Positions 36,358 to 45,241 of a stretch of DNA of 64,000 bases are shown piece after piece (position 1 is the first letter of the stretch; every line of letters starts with the position of its first letter). The stretch lies in the NCBI GenBank assembly GCA_027854065.1, contig JAQGEF010000001.1:62001-126000 (forward strand), written 5' to 3'. Both the position numbers and the translations under genes were made by a program. Under the pieces are notes generated by a model. The model saw only the letters and a list, made by a program, of their open reading frames with translations. It was not told where the DNA came from and made no database searches. The DNA is from Polluticaenibacter yanchengensis. GTDB taxonomy: Bacteria > Bacteroidota > Bacteroidia > Chitinophagales > Chitinophagaceae.

Positions 36358-37770
36358 ATGAATCAACTTTCCGACAGTAAACTCAATTTAACGATAAACG
36401 ACTTTAAAGTAAGCTGGCTGCCTCATTTATACACTAATTCCATTCACTTAACCCTGGAGCCAGGTAATCACCTGTATATTTCAGGAAGATCAGGCGCCGG
36501 AAAATCAATACTGGGTAAAGCAATTGCAGGTCAGGTTTTTCATACCGGGAGTATTGAATTTTACAATGACAGGCAGGAAAAGGTAAAACCAACTGTTACC
36601 TATATAGATAATTTTCAAAAAATAAAAAACCGCAGCAATCTTGTTGACCATTATTACCAGCAACGTTACAATAGCCTGGAAAACGAAGATGCTGAAACGG
36701 TGCTGGAATATTTACAACAGTTTGCAACAGCAGAAACTGCCTTATACTGGGTTGAAAAGTTCTCTATCGCTCATAGGCAATCAGCGCCCCTGATACAGTT
36801 AAGCAGCGGAGAATTGAAGCGGTTGCAATTGATAAAAGCACTCATTAAAAATTCTGAAGTAATTATCCTTGATGAACCTTTTGAAGGCCTGGATGTAAAA
36901 GGCAGGGCCTATTTAAATGAGCTATTGACAGTTATCAGCCGGAATTGTTTAATCATACTCATTTCAGGTTTTGAAGAAGCACCTGCGTTTATTACGCATT
37001 ACCTGGATGTTGAATCCGGAAATACCGGTTCTACCCTTCCTGCAAAAAACAATGATGATTTAAGCTGTAATATTGATTTTAGCTTTTTGCCGGACACAGA
37101 TAATAAGCCTGTAGAGAACCCGGTTATCAGGTTGAGTAATGTTACTGTAAAATATGGCAACAAAACTATTTTAGACAACCTGAACTGGCAGGTAAATGTT
37201 GGCGAAAAATGGCAGTTAAAAGGCGCCAATGGTTCGGGAAAAAGTACATTACTCAGCCTCATTACCGGCGATAATCCACAGGCTTATGCCAATGATATCA
37301 TACTGTTTGGCAAAAAACGCGGGACCGGTGAAAGTATCTGGGACATTAAAAAACCGGTCGGCTTTGTATCTCCTGAACTGCTAAGGTATTTTAATACAGC
37401 CAGCTCCTGTAAGCACGTAGTGGCTTCGGGCTTCTTTGACACCATCGGCCTGTTCAAGAAATTAGATGATCCACAAAAAAAAGTATTGGAAAGCCTGATG
37501 ACCCTGCTGGGTTTAAATAAAGTGGCCTCACTCCCGTTATACCGATTGCCGATTGGTAAACAGAGACTGGCTTTAATAGGCAGGGCACTGATTAAAAACC
37601 CTGATCTGCTCATTTTAGACGAACCATGCCAGGGTCTGGACAACCAGCAAAAGCAGTTTATAAATAATCTGGTATCAAATTGGATACTACAAAAAAATAA
37701 AACATTAATCTATGTTACACATAATAATTCCGAGCTTCCGCAGTGTATAAATCGAATTTTTGAATTATAA
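36358..37770 (+). CDS. Duplicated ABC ATPase (ModF/PhrA-like)
   Basis: A 470-residue soluble protein with two ABC domains and no membrane segment. First P-loop GRSGAGKS (43-50), signature LSSGELKR and Walker B VIILDEPFEGLD. Second P-loop GANGSGKS (about 289-296), a signature reduced to LPIGKQRL, Walker B LLILDEPCQGLD and switch VTHNN. This layout is that of ModF, a protein encoded near molybdate systems in enterobacteria whose function is unclear, and of some repair-linked ATPases. Here it lies between leuA and leuB on the same strand, where it has no obvious pathway connection. The second, degenerate signature suggests one weak ATP site. Confidence 0.85.
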   Translation: MNQLSDSKLNLTINDFKVSWLPHLYTNSIHLTLEPGNHLYISGRSGAGKSILGKAIAGQVFHTGSIEFYNDRQEKVKPTVTYIDNFQKIKNRSNLVDHYYQQRYNSLENEDAETVLEYLQQFATAETALYWVEKFSIAHRQSAPLIQLSSGELKRLQLIKALIKNSEVIILDEPFEGLDVKGRAYLNELLTVISRNCLIILISGFEEAPAFITHYLDVESGNTGSTLPAKNNDDLSCNIDFSFLPDTDNKPVENPVIRLSNVTVKYGNKTILDNLNWQVNVGEKWQLKGANGSGKSTLLSLITGDNPQAYANDIILFGKKRGTGESIWDIKKPVGFVSPELLRYFNTASSCKHVVASGFFDTIGLFKKLDDPQKKVLESLMTLLGLNKVASLPLYRLPIGKQRLALIGRALIKNPDLLILDEPCQGLDNQQKQFINNLVSNWILQKNKTLIYVTHNNSELPQCINRIFEL

Positions 37771-37823
37771 ATTATCAGAAAAAAATAGTAAGTTACACTC
37801 GATATTGGAAATACATCATTAGT

Positions 37824-38939
37824 ATGAAAAAGAAGATAGCCGTAATTTATGGAGACGGAATTGGCAGAGAGGTTACCGAACAGGCCATAAAGGCATTAGA
37901 CGCAGTTGCAGAAGTTTACAATCATACATTTATATACGAAAGAGGATTGTTGGGAGCGGAAGCAATCGATGCAACGGGAGAGCCGTTACCCCACAAAACG
38001 ATAGACATTGCTAAAAAAAGTGATGCTGTTCTATTCGGTGCCGTTGGCGACCCTCGTTTCGATAATAATCCTGCTGCTAAAGTCAGGCCCGAACAAGGCA
38101 TTTTAGCTATAAGAAAAGAACTGGAATTATACTCTAACATCCGCCCTGTTGTTTCTTACAAATCGCTTAACCATTTATCACCATTAAAACTACGCAATAT
38201 TGAACAGGTGGATTTTGTGATCTACCGTGAGTTGAGCAGTGGTATCTATTTTGGTGAACATTATACTAATAACAATGGCGGTACCGCCCATGATGTATGT
38301 ACCTATAATGTGCATGAAATAGAGCGCATTGCTCATAGCGCTTTCCGTACTGCACAACAACGGCATAAAAAATTACACCTGGTAGATAAGGCTAATGTAA
38401 TGGAAACCTCCAGGCTATGGCGCAAAACCGTTACTGAAGTTGCCAGGCAATATTCAGATGTGGAACTGAAGTTTATGTATATAGACAATGCAGCCATGCA
38501 GTTAATCATCAACCCCGGGCAGTTTGATGTTATCCTTACCGAAAACTTATTTGGTGATATCCTCAGCGATGAATCCGGCGCGATAACCGGTTCCCTCGGC
38601 TTATTGCCTTCCGCCTCTTTAGGTAGTAAAATCGGCTTTTTCGAACCGGTACATGGTGCATTCAACGAAGCAGCGGGTAAAGATATCGCCAACCCTGTAG
38701 GCTCTATTTTATCTGCGGCCATGATGCTGGAATTTTTCAATATGCCCGAAGAGGCAGATCTGGTAAAACAAGCCGTTTCCTGGACGCTTAACAGCGGTTT
38801 TGTAACCCGTGACATAGATTCTGTCAATTACTACTACACTTCTACCATCGGCGATTTAATCAGCGATTTTATTTTAGGAAAAATCCCTGATGCTGTTAAT
38901 AAATCGAATATCGAATTAATGAAATCGACTATTATATAA
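37824..38939 (+). CDS. leuB: 3-isopropylmalate dehydrogenase
   Basis: It oxidises and decarboxylates 3-isopropylmalate with NAD+ in leucine synthesis. A 371-residue protein of full length. Family motifs: YGDGIGREVTEQAI at the N-terminus, LRNIEQVDFVIYRELSSGIYFG, the catalytic lysine in DKANVMETSRLWRKTV, YIDNAAMQLI, and the Mg-binding DILSDESGAITGSLGLLPSASLG. It follows the ModF-like ABC gene by 53 bases and is closed by a strong terminator. Confidence 0.97.
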   Translation: MKKKIAVIYGDGIGREVTEQAIKALDAVAEVYNHTFIYERGLLGAEAIDATGEPLPHKTIDIAKKSDAVLFGAVGDPRFDNNPAAKVRPEQGILAIRKELELYSNIRPVVSYKSLNHLSPLKLRNIEQVDFVIYRELSSGIYFGEHYTNNNGGTAHDVCTYNVHEIERIAHSAFRTAQQRHKKLHLVDKANVMETSRLWRKTVTEVARQYSDVELKFMYIDNAAMQLIINPGQFDVILTENLFGDILSDESGAITGSLGLLPSASLGSKIGFFEPVHGAFNEAAGKDIANPVGSILSAAMMLEFFNMPEEADLVKQAVSWTLNSGFVTRDIDSVNYYYTSTIGDLISDFILGKIPDAVNKSNIELMKSTII

Positions 38940-38953
38940 AGATTACGGATTAT

Positions 38954-38993
38954 AAAAAAACATCTACATTTTAAAAAGTGTAGATGTTTTTTT
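38954..38993. terminator. Bidirectional terminator after leuB
   Basis: CATCTACA (38961-38968) pairs with TGTAGATG (38979-38986), flanked by A7 and T7 runs, so it can act on both strands. Confidence 0.92.
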
Positions 38994-39065
38994 ATTGGGG
39001 CTATCACTATTTGTAATTCTTTTGAACAGTTGTCCGGCTTGCTTAGGGGGTCGCTAAAGCACCGT
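38993..39065 (+). repeat. Dispersed intergenic repeat, copy D (truncated)
   Basis: TTATTGGGGCTATC directly after the leuB terminator, then GAACAGTTGTCCGGCTTGCTTAGGGGGTCGCTAAAGCACC. It has only the 5' half of the family pattern. Confidence 0.6.
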
Positions 39066-39115
39066 ACATTTTATATAGAGTACAAGTGAACTTTCTGATA
39101 CCGTTTGAATTTAAA

Positions 39116-39162
39116 AATCTGCGACCATCTGCGGAGAAAATTTGCGGGAATCTGCGGGAATA
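39116..39162 (+). repeat. Short ATCTGCG-type repeat
   Basis: AAATCTGCGACCATCTGCGG is followed by ATTTGCGGGAATCTGCGGGA, i.e. four heptamers spaced about 10-13 bp, related to the elements at 29116 and 12580. Confidence 0.75.
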
Positions 39163-39172
39163 GTATCCACAT

Positions 39173-39613
39173 TTAAAAAACAGGAATCTCTGTTATCTGT
39201 TCCACCATTTGGCTATCCGTATAAAAACCATAAGTATAATGCCCGTTCGTAATAATTAAATAGCTCGCGTTTAAAACAGATTTATAACTGAGAATTTGCT
39301 GTACTGTATTTTGATTCAATACAACATCCGGGGCTTTACACTCTATCAGCAAAACCGGTTGGGCCTGGTTATTATAAACAACAATATCGAAGCGCTTATT
39401 TAATTCTCCTACTTTGATCCCTTTTTCCAATGCAATCAACGAAGCGGGATAATTCAAAGAAGTTACCAGGTAGTTTACAAAATTCTGACGCACCCATTCC
39501 TCCGGTGTCAGCACTAACCACTTCTTCCTTATCAAATCAAATATCTCGTCGTTAGAAGTTTTTTCGTTAAAACGGACTTTAAAATTTGATGGTGGAAATA
39601 TTATCGGAATCAT
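39173..39613 (-). CDS. HsdR N-terminal nuclease-domain protein
   Basis: A 146-residue protein consisting only of the HSDR_N-type PD-(D/E)xK domain: FDLIRKKWLVLTPEEWVRQNFVNYL..., then RFDIVVYNNQAQPVLLIECKAPDVVLNQNTVQQILSYKSVL with the catalytic D...ECK triad, and YLIITNGHYTYGF. Stand-alone proteins of this kind are widespread in Bacteroidota without restriction partners. It is a probable nuclease of unknown role, not related in position to the hsd island at 15-25 kb. Confidence 0.92.
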   Translation of the reverse strand: MIPIIFPPSNFKVRFNEKTSNDEIFDLIRKKWLVLTPEEWVRQNFVNYLVTSLNYPASLIALEKGIKVGELNKRFDIVVYNNQAQPVLLIECKAPDVVLNQNTVQQILSYKSVLNASYLIITNGHYTYGFYTDSQMVEQITEIPVF

Positions 39614-39709
39614 CGGAGTGCAAAATTACAGGGTTTGATATTATACATGCATTAAATAATTGCTTAAAATGTAAAAGATATTTTAATAGAAAAATATTTT
39701 TTTTGAATG

Positions 39710-39740
39710 TTGTTTAATATACTGTAAAAATTTATATTTG
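39710..39740 (+). promoter_or_regulatory. Bacteroidota-type promoter of the ATP-grasp gene
   Basis: TTG (39710-39712), 20-base spacer, TATATTTG (39733-39740), an exact TTG-N(19-21)-TAnnTTTG match. It lies 40 bases before ATG 39780 and argues against the longer TTG start at 39738. Confidence 0.8.
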
Positions 39741-39779
39741 GCAGACACTATATTAAATAATAAAAAATCTCGACCTCTT

Positions 39780-40736
39780 ATGAAGAAAATTGGAATTTTG
39801 TTTGGTAAAGAACGTTCATTCCCTCATGGTGTTATTGAACGCATAAATAGTAAAAAGATAGATGGCATTATAGCGGAGCCGGTATCTATCAGCAAGGTAA
39901 TGCAAGGTGAGGCGACAGATTATGCGGTTATCATAGATCGTATATCGCAGGATGTGCCTTTCTACAGGGCATATTTGAAAAACGCAGCGCTTACCGGTAC
40001 CGCTGTCATCAATAATCCATTCTGGTGGAGTGCAGATGAGAAGTTCTTCAATAACTGCCTGGCTACTAAAATAGATGTACCGGTTCCTAAAACCGTGATA
40101 TTGCCAAGTTATGAGCACCCGGACGATACAGGTAATGAATCCTTTAGCAACCTGGCATTTCCTATGGACTGGGAAGGCATTTTTGAGTACGTAGGTTTTC
40201 CCGCATATATGAAACCATTTGCCGGCGGTGGCTGGAAAAATGTTTACCGTCTGGACAGCTTAGGCGACTTTTATGAAAAGCACCCGGAAACAGAGCAACT
40301 GGTAATGATGCTGCAGGAAGAAATCATTTTTGATGAATATTATCGCTGTTATTGTATCGGGGGCAAACATGTACGCATTATGCCATACGAGCCCCGAAAT
40401 CCGCACCACTTACGTTATGTAGCCGATTTCAAACCAACTAAAGAGCGATTAAAGCAAATGGAAGAAATCGTACTGCGTATTAACCAATACCTTGGATATG
40501 ATTTCAATACCGTGGAATTAGCTATAAGAGACGGTATTCCTTACGCGATTGATTTTTGCAACCCTGCACCGGATGCAGATATTGCCAGCGTGGGCCAGGA
40601 GAATTTTGAATGGGTAATAGAAACTGCTGCCAGCTACGCCATAGAACGTGCCAAAGCACAAAAGCCCGGCCAGGATAACCTTACATGGGGTAAATACATC
40701 AGCAACAGTGCCACTAAAAAAGCATTGTACAAATAA
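39780..40736 (+). CDS. ATP-grasp ligase (RimK-like)
   Basis: A 318-residue cytoplasmic ATP-grasp enzyme that would couple a carboxylate to an amine through an acyl-phosphate. Visible: preATP region MKKIGILFGKERSFPHGVIERINSK, ATP-binding core YMKPFAGGGWKNVYRL, and metal-binding FNTVELAIRDGIPYAIDFCNPAPDADI. The next gene, 44 bases later on the same strand, encodes a GCS2-type carboxylate-amine ligase, so two peptide-bond-forming enzymes of different folds are encoded together. That combination appears in gene sets predicted to make small peptide-like metabolites or tag proteins; the product here is unknown. Confidence 0.88.
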   Translation: MKKIGILFGKERSFPHGVIERINSKKIDGIIAEPVSISKVMQGEATDYAVIIDRISQDVPFYRAYLKNAALTGTAVINNPFWWSADEKFFNNCLATKIDVPVPKTVILPSYEHPDDTGNESFSNLAFPMDWEGIFEYVGFPAYMKPFAGGGWKNVYRLDSLGDFYEKHPETEQLVMMLQEEIIFDEYYRCYCIGGKHVRIMPYEPRNPHHLRYVADFKPTKERLKQMEEIVLRINQYLGYDFNTVELAIRDGIPYAIDFCNPAPDADIASVGQENFEWVIETAASYAIERAKAQKPGQDNLTWGKYISNSATKKALYK

Positions 40737-40780
40737 TAAGATTATTCCTAAACCATTATTTATTAATATCATTATTACGT

Positions 40781-41890
40781 ATGTCCAATATTAATTATAA
40801 ACAATTTACACTCGGCATCGAGGAAGAGTACATGGTACTGGACCCGGTAACCAAGGAGCTGAAAAGCCACGAGCAAAAAATTGTAACTGAAGGACAAAAA
40901 ATTATACGCGATAAAGTAAAAGCAGAAATGCACCAGGCGGTAGTAGAAGTAGGCACGGACATTTGTGCAGACATTGAAGAAGCTTATCGTGATATAACGA
41001 CATTAAGAAAAACCATTAAACAGGTTGCCGGGGACCTGGATCTCTCATTGGGAGCCAGCGGTACCCATCCGTTCAGTCATTGGGAAAAGCAATTAATCAC
41101 GGACCATATCCGCTATAACGAACTGGTAGCAGAATTGCAGGAAGCCGCAAGAAGCAATTTAATTTTCGGCCTGCATGTGCATGTAGGCATGGAAAATAAA
41201 GACCTGGCAATGCATATAGCCAACAGTGCAAGATATTTTCTGCCGCACGTATATGCTTTAAGTACGAACTCCCCTTTCTGGGAAGGTCGTAAAACAGGTT
41301 ACAAATCCTACCGCAGCAAAGTATTCGATAAGTTTCCACGCACCGGCCTGCCGGAAAACTTTGACAACTATGAAAGTTATGAGCGCTTTGTAAATATCCT
41401 GATTAAAACAAACAGCATCGATAATGCTAAAAAAATATGGTGGGACTTAAGGGTACACCCGTTTTTCGGCACTGTTGAATTCAGGATTTGTGATGTGCCG
41501 ATGACCATTGATGAAACCATTGCCATCGCTGCTTTATTCCAGGCTATTTGCGCCAAATTGTATAAACTGCGCATGCAGAACCTTAATTTCATCAGTTACC
41601 CGAGAAGCCTTGTAATGGAAAATAAATTCCGTGCCAGCAGGTATGGTATAGACGGGATGATGATTGATTTTGGAAAAGAGATGGAAACCAACACCCGTGG
41701 TTTGTTATATGAACTTTTAGACTTTGTGGATGATGTGGTGGACGACATCGGTGTAAGGGGACCAATCAACTATATTTCTAAAATGATAGAAAATGGAACA
41801 GGTGCAGACCGCCAGTTAAAAGTGTATGAAGAATCCGGTGGAGATCTATTTAAAGTCACTGAATTTATAGAGCAATCATTTTTAGCTTAG
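40781..41890 (+). CDS. Carboxylate-amine ligase, GCS2 (YbdK) family
   Basis: A 369-residue enzyme of the glutamate-cysteine ligase 2 family: FTLGIEEEYMVLDPVTKEL at the N-terminus, LSLGASGTHPFSHWEKQ, FGLHVHVGMENKDLAM, LSTNSPFWEGRKTGYKSYR and WWDLRVHPFFGTVEFRICDVPMTIDE are all signature blocks. The fold ligates an amine to a gamma-carboxylate (weak gamma-glutamylcysteine synthetase activity is known for E. coli YbdK). Co-transcription with the ATP-grasp ligase upstream suggests a two-step ligation of an unidentified small product. Confidence 0.92.
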   Translation: MSNINYKQFTLGIEEEYMVLDPVTKELKSHEQKIVTEGQKIIRDKVKAEMHQAVVEVGTDICADIEEAYRDITTLRKTIKQVAGDLDLSLGASGTHPFSHWEKQLITDHIRYNELVAELQEAARSNLIFGLHVHVGMENKDLAMHIANSARYFLPHVYALSTNSPFWEGRKTGYKSYRSKVFDKFPRTGLPENFDNYESYERFVNILIKTNSIDNAKKIWWDLRVHPFFGTVEFRICDVPMTIDETIAIAALFQAICAKLYKLRMQNLNFISYPRSLVMENKFRASRYGIDGMMIDFGKEMETNTRGLLYELLDFVDDVVDDIGVRGPINYISKMIENGTGADRQLKVYEESGGDLFKVTEFIEQSFLA

Positions 41891-41916
41891 CACCAACTAA
41901 AAAGTCCGCACTAGAT

Positions 41917-41960
41917 ATAGACTGCCCCCAAAAAGTTAGACACTAATTGGGGGCATTTTT
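41917..41960 (+). terminator. Terminator hairpin resembling an IS3-family end
   Basis: TGCCCCCAA (41923-41931) pairs with TTGGGGGCA (41947-41955), followed by T5. The left arm with flanks, TAGACTGCCCCCAAAAAGTT, strongly resembles the terminal inverted repeat of IS3/IS150-group insertion sequences. It lies between the convergent GCS2 and rpoN genes. Confidence 0.7.
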
Positions 41961-41984
41961 ATTACTTCTATAATAACAGGTAAC

Positions 41985-43514
41985 TTATAATTGCTTTCTC
42001 AGGCGCGCAACCGGGATGTTTAACTGCTCGCGGTATTTGGCCACTGTACGACGGGCAATATTGTAGCCCTTTTCGTTCAGCATTTCTGTAAGAATATCAT
42101 CACTTAGCGGTTTCTGTTTGTCTTCGCCTTCCACAATATCACTCAATATCCTTTTTACTTCACGGGTACTTACCTCTTCTCCACTTTCGGTGCTAAGGCT
42201 TTCACTAAAGAAAAATTTAAGACGGAAAGTCCCAAACTCCGTTTGAACAAATTTACTGTTGGCCACACGACTGATTGTAGAAATATCCAGGTTTGTCTTT
42301 TCAGCCACATCTTTCAGGATCATTGGCTTCAGATTCGTTTCATCACCTGTCAGGAAAAACTCGTGCTGAAACTGCATGATCGCATACATTGTATTGAACA
42401 ACGTATCATGACGCTGCTTAATAATATCAATAAACCATTTGGCTGAATCAATTTTCTGCTTGATAAACATCACGGTCTCTTTCTGTTGCTTATCTTTCTT
42501 ATTGCCTTTATCGTATTCCCGCAGCATTTCTTTGTAGTCGCTGCTTATTCTTAAGTCCGGGGCATTTCTGCTGTTTAAAGACAATTCAAGTTTCCCATTG
42601 TTATTATTGATAAAGAAGTCCGGGATAACATAACTTTCAGCTTGTGCACTGCCACCGTATGACAAGCCTGGTTTCGGGTTCAGCTTTATAATGATATTGA
42701 TCACGTCTCTCAGGTCATCCTCAGTAATACTTAACCCTTTCTGAATTTTATCGTAATGTTTTTTCGTAAACTCCTCAAAATATTTATCCATTACCTTTAT
42801 AGCAAGATCAACATCTTTCCCCTCTGCTTTCTGGGCTTTTAACTGCAATAATAAGCACTCCTGTAATGTACGGGCACATACCCCTGCAGGCTCAAAGTTC
42901 TGGATAAGTGTAATCAGTCTTTCAACTTCCTGGTCACTGGTAATGATATTTTGTCTGAAAGCCAGGTCATCAACCAATGCTTCGATCTCTCTTCTTAAAT
43001 AACCGTCTTCATCTATACTACCAATGATCTGTTCTGCTACAATATGCTCATTTTTTTCCAGGCTCAGCATATTCAGCTGTTCCATTAATACATCGTGGAA
43101 ATTACCGCTTGATTTATAAATAGTATCCTGGTGTTCGCTGGCATCGGGGTAATTATTATCCTGGAGTTTATAATCAGCTATATCATCATCACCCGCATCA
43201 TAACTGCTTAAATCAATGCTATCCATGCTGTCATCATATACCGTATCTTCTCCCTGGCTATAGTCATCATACTCTTCATAACTATCATCGGCATCGGCTG
43301 CAGTCTCAAAATCACTTAATTCCTCCTGTCCTTCGGTTTCATAATCCGGAACCGAATCATCATCGGCCATTTCCAGTGCTGGATTTTCTTCTAATTCTTC
43401 TTTGATTCTTTCATCTAATAAAGCAGTTGGCACCTGCAATAATTTCATTAACTGAATCTGCTGTGGTAATAACTTAATTAACTGTTTCTGTTGTAATGCT
43501 TGAGATAATGCCAT
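41985..43514 (-). CDS. rpoN: RNA polymerase sigma-54 factor
   Basis: A 509-residue alternative sigma factor that needs AAA+ activators. Region I at the N-terminus is Gln/Leu-rich (LSQALQQKQLIKLLPQQIQLMKLLQ), followed by a long acidic region II (about 50-130), the core-binding domain, and a C-terminal helix-turn-helix. The RpoN box ARRTVAKYRE near residue 487 recognises the -24 element. Full length. No enhancer-binding activator gene is in the window. Confidence 0.98.
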   Translation of the reverse strand: MALSQALQQKQLIKLLPQQIQLMKLLQVPTALLDERIKEELEENPALEMADDDSVPDYETEGQEELSDFETAADADDSYEEYDDYSQGEDTVYDDSMDSIDLSSYDAGDDDIADYKLQDNNYPDASEHQDTIYKSSGNFHDVLMEQLNMLSLEKNEHIVAEQIIGSIDEDGYLRREIEALVDDLAFRQNIITSDQEVERLITLIQNFEPAGVCARTLQECLLLQLKAQKAEGKDVDLAIKVMDKYFEEFTKKHYDKIQKGLSITEDDLRDVINIIIKLNPKPGLSYGGSAQAESYVIPDFFINNNNGKLELSLNSRNAPDLRISSDYKEMLREYDKGNKKDKQQKETVMFIKQKIDSAKWFIDIIKQRHDTLFNTMYAIMQFQHEFFLTGDETNLKPMILKDVAEKTNLDISTISRVANSKFVQTEFGTFRLKFFFSESLSTESGEEVSTREVKRILSDIVEGEDKQKPLSDDILTEMLNEKGYNIARRTVAKYREQLNIPVARLRKQL

Positions 43515-43795
43515 ATGAAAGCGTTTTTCAAGTTTTGGAAATAAATTATCAAGTGTTGAATCACATTCAAAGTAATGACTTTATTATCAAACAATAAAAA
43601 ATATTTTGTTAATTTGACAATATTGGTATGATATTTGATGTTAAGCGAAAAATCAATTCAGAACTTATTGATAATTTTAGGATTAAAAGATTACAGTGTT
43701 TCTTTTCCGCTTAATTTTAATTTTGTAAGATTGTTTTAATGAGCACGATAATTAATACCGTGCAAAATTGCTGATATAATAAAACTATTAAAATT
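43515..43795. other. Divergent spacer rpoN/DinB
   Basis: A+T-rich promoter region. A TAATTTTG -7-like element occurs at 43718-43725 for the DinB gene; no clear -33 TTG is present at the right distance. Confidence 0.4.
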
Positions 43796-44314
43796 ATGCT
43801 TTTAAGTCAAGTTCTACTTAATGAAGTATCTAATGAATTGAAAAATTCCAGGAAAGTAATCGCTGCGTTTAAAACCGAGCAGCTTGATTTCAAACCACAT
43901 GAAAAATCCATGAGTGTAAAAGATTTGATTACCCATATAGTAGGATTACACAACTGGATTCCAATAGTACTGACCAAAGAAGCACTGGATTTCAAAACAG
44001 ATCACCACCCTATCATTATTACAAATGTAAACGAAGCTCTTGAACAGCTTGAAGCAGGCCTAAGTCTTGCCCAGGAAACAGTAAAAGGCATGACAGATGA
44101 GACCTGGGCGACTTCATGGTCCTTAAAATCAGGTGACCATGTTATTGTTTCCGGCAGCAAATATGCGATGCTCAGGAATATTGTTTTAAACCACCTGATC
44201 CATCACAGAGGCCAGTTAACGGTTTACCTGCGACTGTTGGGTAATGCAGTACCAGGGGTATATGGCCCATCTGCCGATGATATGATTGCAATGAAACAGG
44301 CGCAGCAACAATAA
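43796..44314 (+). CDS. DinB family protein
   Basis: A 172-residue four-helix-bundle protein of the DinB/YfiT superfamily, with probable metal ligands His47 (ITHIVGLHNW) and His133/His137 (NHLIHHRGQL). Many members are metal-dependent thiol transferases or damage-inducible proteins of unknown function; nothing here identifies the substrate. It stands alone, divergent from rpoN and closed by its own terminator. Confidence 0.9.
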   Translation: MLLSQVLLNEVSNELKNSRKVIAAFKTEQLDFKPHEKSMSVKDLITHIVGLHNWIPIVLTKEALDFKTDHHPIIITNVNEALEQLEAGLSLAQETVKGMTDETWATSWSLKSGDHVIVSGSKYAMLRNIVLNHLIHHRGQLTVYLRLLGNAVPGVYGPSADDMIAMKQAQQQ

Positions 44315-44336
44315 TAAAGAAATTCAAGACAATAAA

Positions 44337-44370
44337 AAAGCAGCAATGAATTGTATCGTTGCTGCTTTTA
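44337..44370. terminator. Terminator between DinB and lipoprotein genes
   Basis: AGCAGCAA (44339-44346) pairs with TTGCTGCT (44359-44366), with A-run before and T-run after, so it can serve both converging genes. Confidence 0.85.
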
Positions 44371-44387
44371 AGTTTGTAAAAACTCGT

Positions 44388-44804
44388 CTATTTAACCAAA
44401 GAGCTTAATAATGCCGCAGTTGTTGCGGTGGTATTTTTATTACCTACAGCATTTGTCAATGTTGTAATAATACCAGCATATTGAGTGGCAGATACGGCAG
44501 ATTTAATTGTACTTAAAGCAGTCGTTTTTGCCTGGTTCAATTGCGTTGTTCTTGCGGTTGCGTCAGTAAGTGCATTGGCGGTATTGTAAACGCCAATATA
44601 TTTGGTTAAAGCACTAGATACTGCTGATATCTGAGTATTGGTTAAACTTGTAGCATTGCTACCACCAAACAACCCTAATATTTCTGTAATGGTTGTAGCG
44701 ATGTTTAATACTTTAGAAGCACCATTAGCAGTATTTCCTACATTTGAACTACCTGTGCAAGCTACTAAAGACAATAATGCAGCACCTAATAAAATTTTTT
44801 TCAT
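44388..44804 (-). CDS. Small Thr/Ala-rich lipoprotein
   Basis: A 138-residue exported lipoprotein with signal MKKILLGAALLSLVAC (Cys16). The mature part is rich in Thr, Ala, Ser and Asn and is predicted largely helical (NTQISAVSSALTKYIGVYNTANALTDATARTTQLNQAKTTALSTIKSAV). No known domain is recognised. It is the only gene between two terminators, so it is monocistronic. Confidence 0.82.
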   Translation of the reverse strand: MKKILLGAALLSLVACTGSSNVGNTANGASKVLNIATTITEILGLFGGSNATSLTNTQISAVSSALTKYIGVYNTANALTDATARTTQLNQAKTTALSTIKSAVSATQYAGIITTLTNAVGNKNTTATTAALLSSLVK

Positions 44805-45059
44805 GATTTAGTTGATATTTGAAATTATAGACGCTAAAAGTAGCCAAAAGGTTTACTGGCGTTTAAATATTTTCAGTTTTTTTATTCATTCCGGAGTTAA
44901 ATAAGGTTAATCGTATCTTATCCCCCACTTAAAACGAATGAAACGATATATCAGAAAGAAAACAAGTAGCTTCCAAGCTATCCCGGTTAGCATTCAGAAG
45001 CGTTTCTACAATAATATTTTCTAACACTCCCAAGAATTTGTCCAATAGAATTCCTACCG

Positions 45060-45190
45060 ACCAAAGGCTGCCGGATGCAAGGGGTGGCACGCCTCGTGCC
45101 AGTGCCTAAGCACCGAGCGACAGCGAGCCCAAAGCAGCCGGAACAAATGCCCAACAGCATTATCCAACGCTCACAGCCCCTAAAAGAAAA
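45060..45190 (-). repeat. Dispersed intergenic repeat, copy E
   Basis: On the minus strand it begins TTTTCTTTTAGGGGCTGTGAG. The plus strand has CCGGAACAAATGCCCAACAG, shared exactly with copy G, the hairpin GGCACGCCTCGTGCC, and GGCTGCCGGATGCA at the far end. Confidence 0.8.
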
Positions 45191-45225
45191 AAGGTTGGAA
45201 CTTATAACAGTTCCAACCTTTTTAT
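45188..45225 (-). terminator. Intrinsic terminator of typA
   Basis: AAGGTTGGAAC (45191-45201) pairs with GTTCCAACCTT (45210-45220), flanked by A- and T-runs. Confidence 0.92.
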
Positions 45226-45241
45226 TAGTATTATAAAACGA

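Larger units (their letters stand above)
44805..45241. other. Intergenic region upstream of lipoprotein and downstream of typA
   Basis: Contains the lipoprotein promoter region on the left, repeat copy E at 45060-45190 and the typA terminator. No gene is seen. Confidence 0.6.

Noticed and set aside
41917..41960. Intact insertion sequence at the IS-like terminator
   Set aside because: Only a single end-like repeat is present; no transposase frame between or beside.
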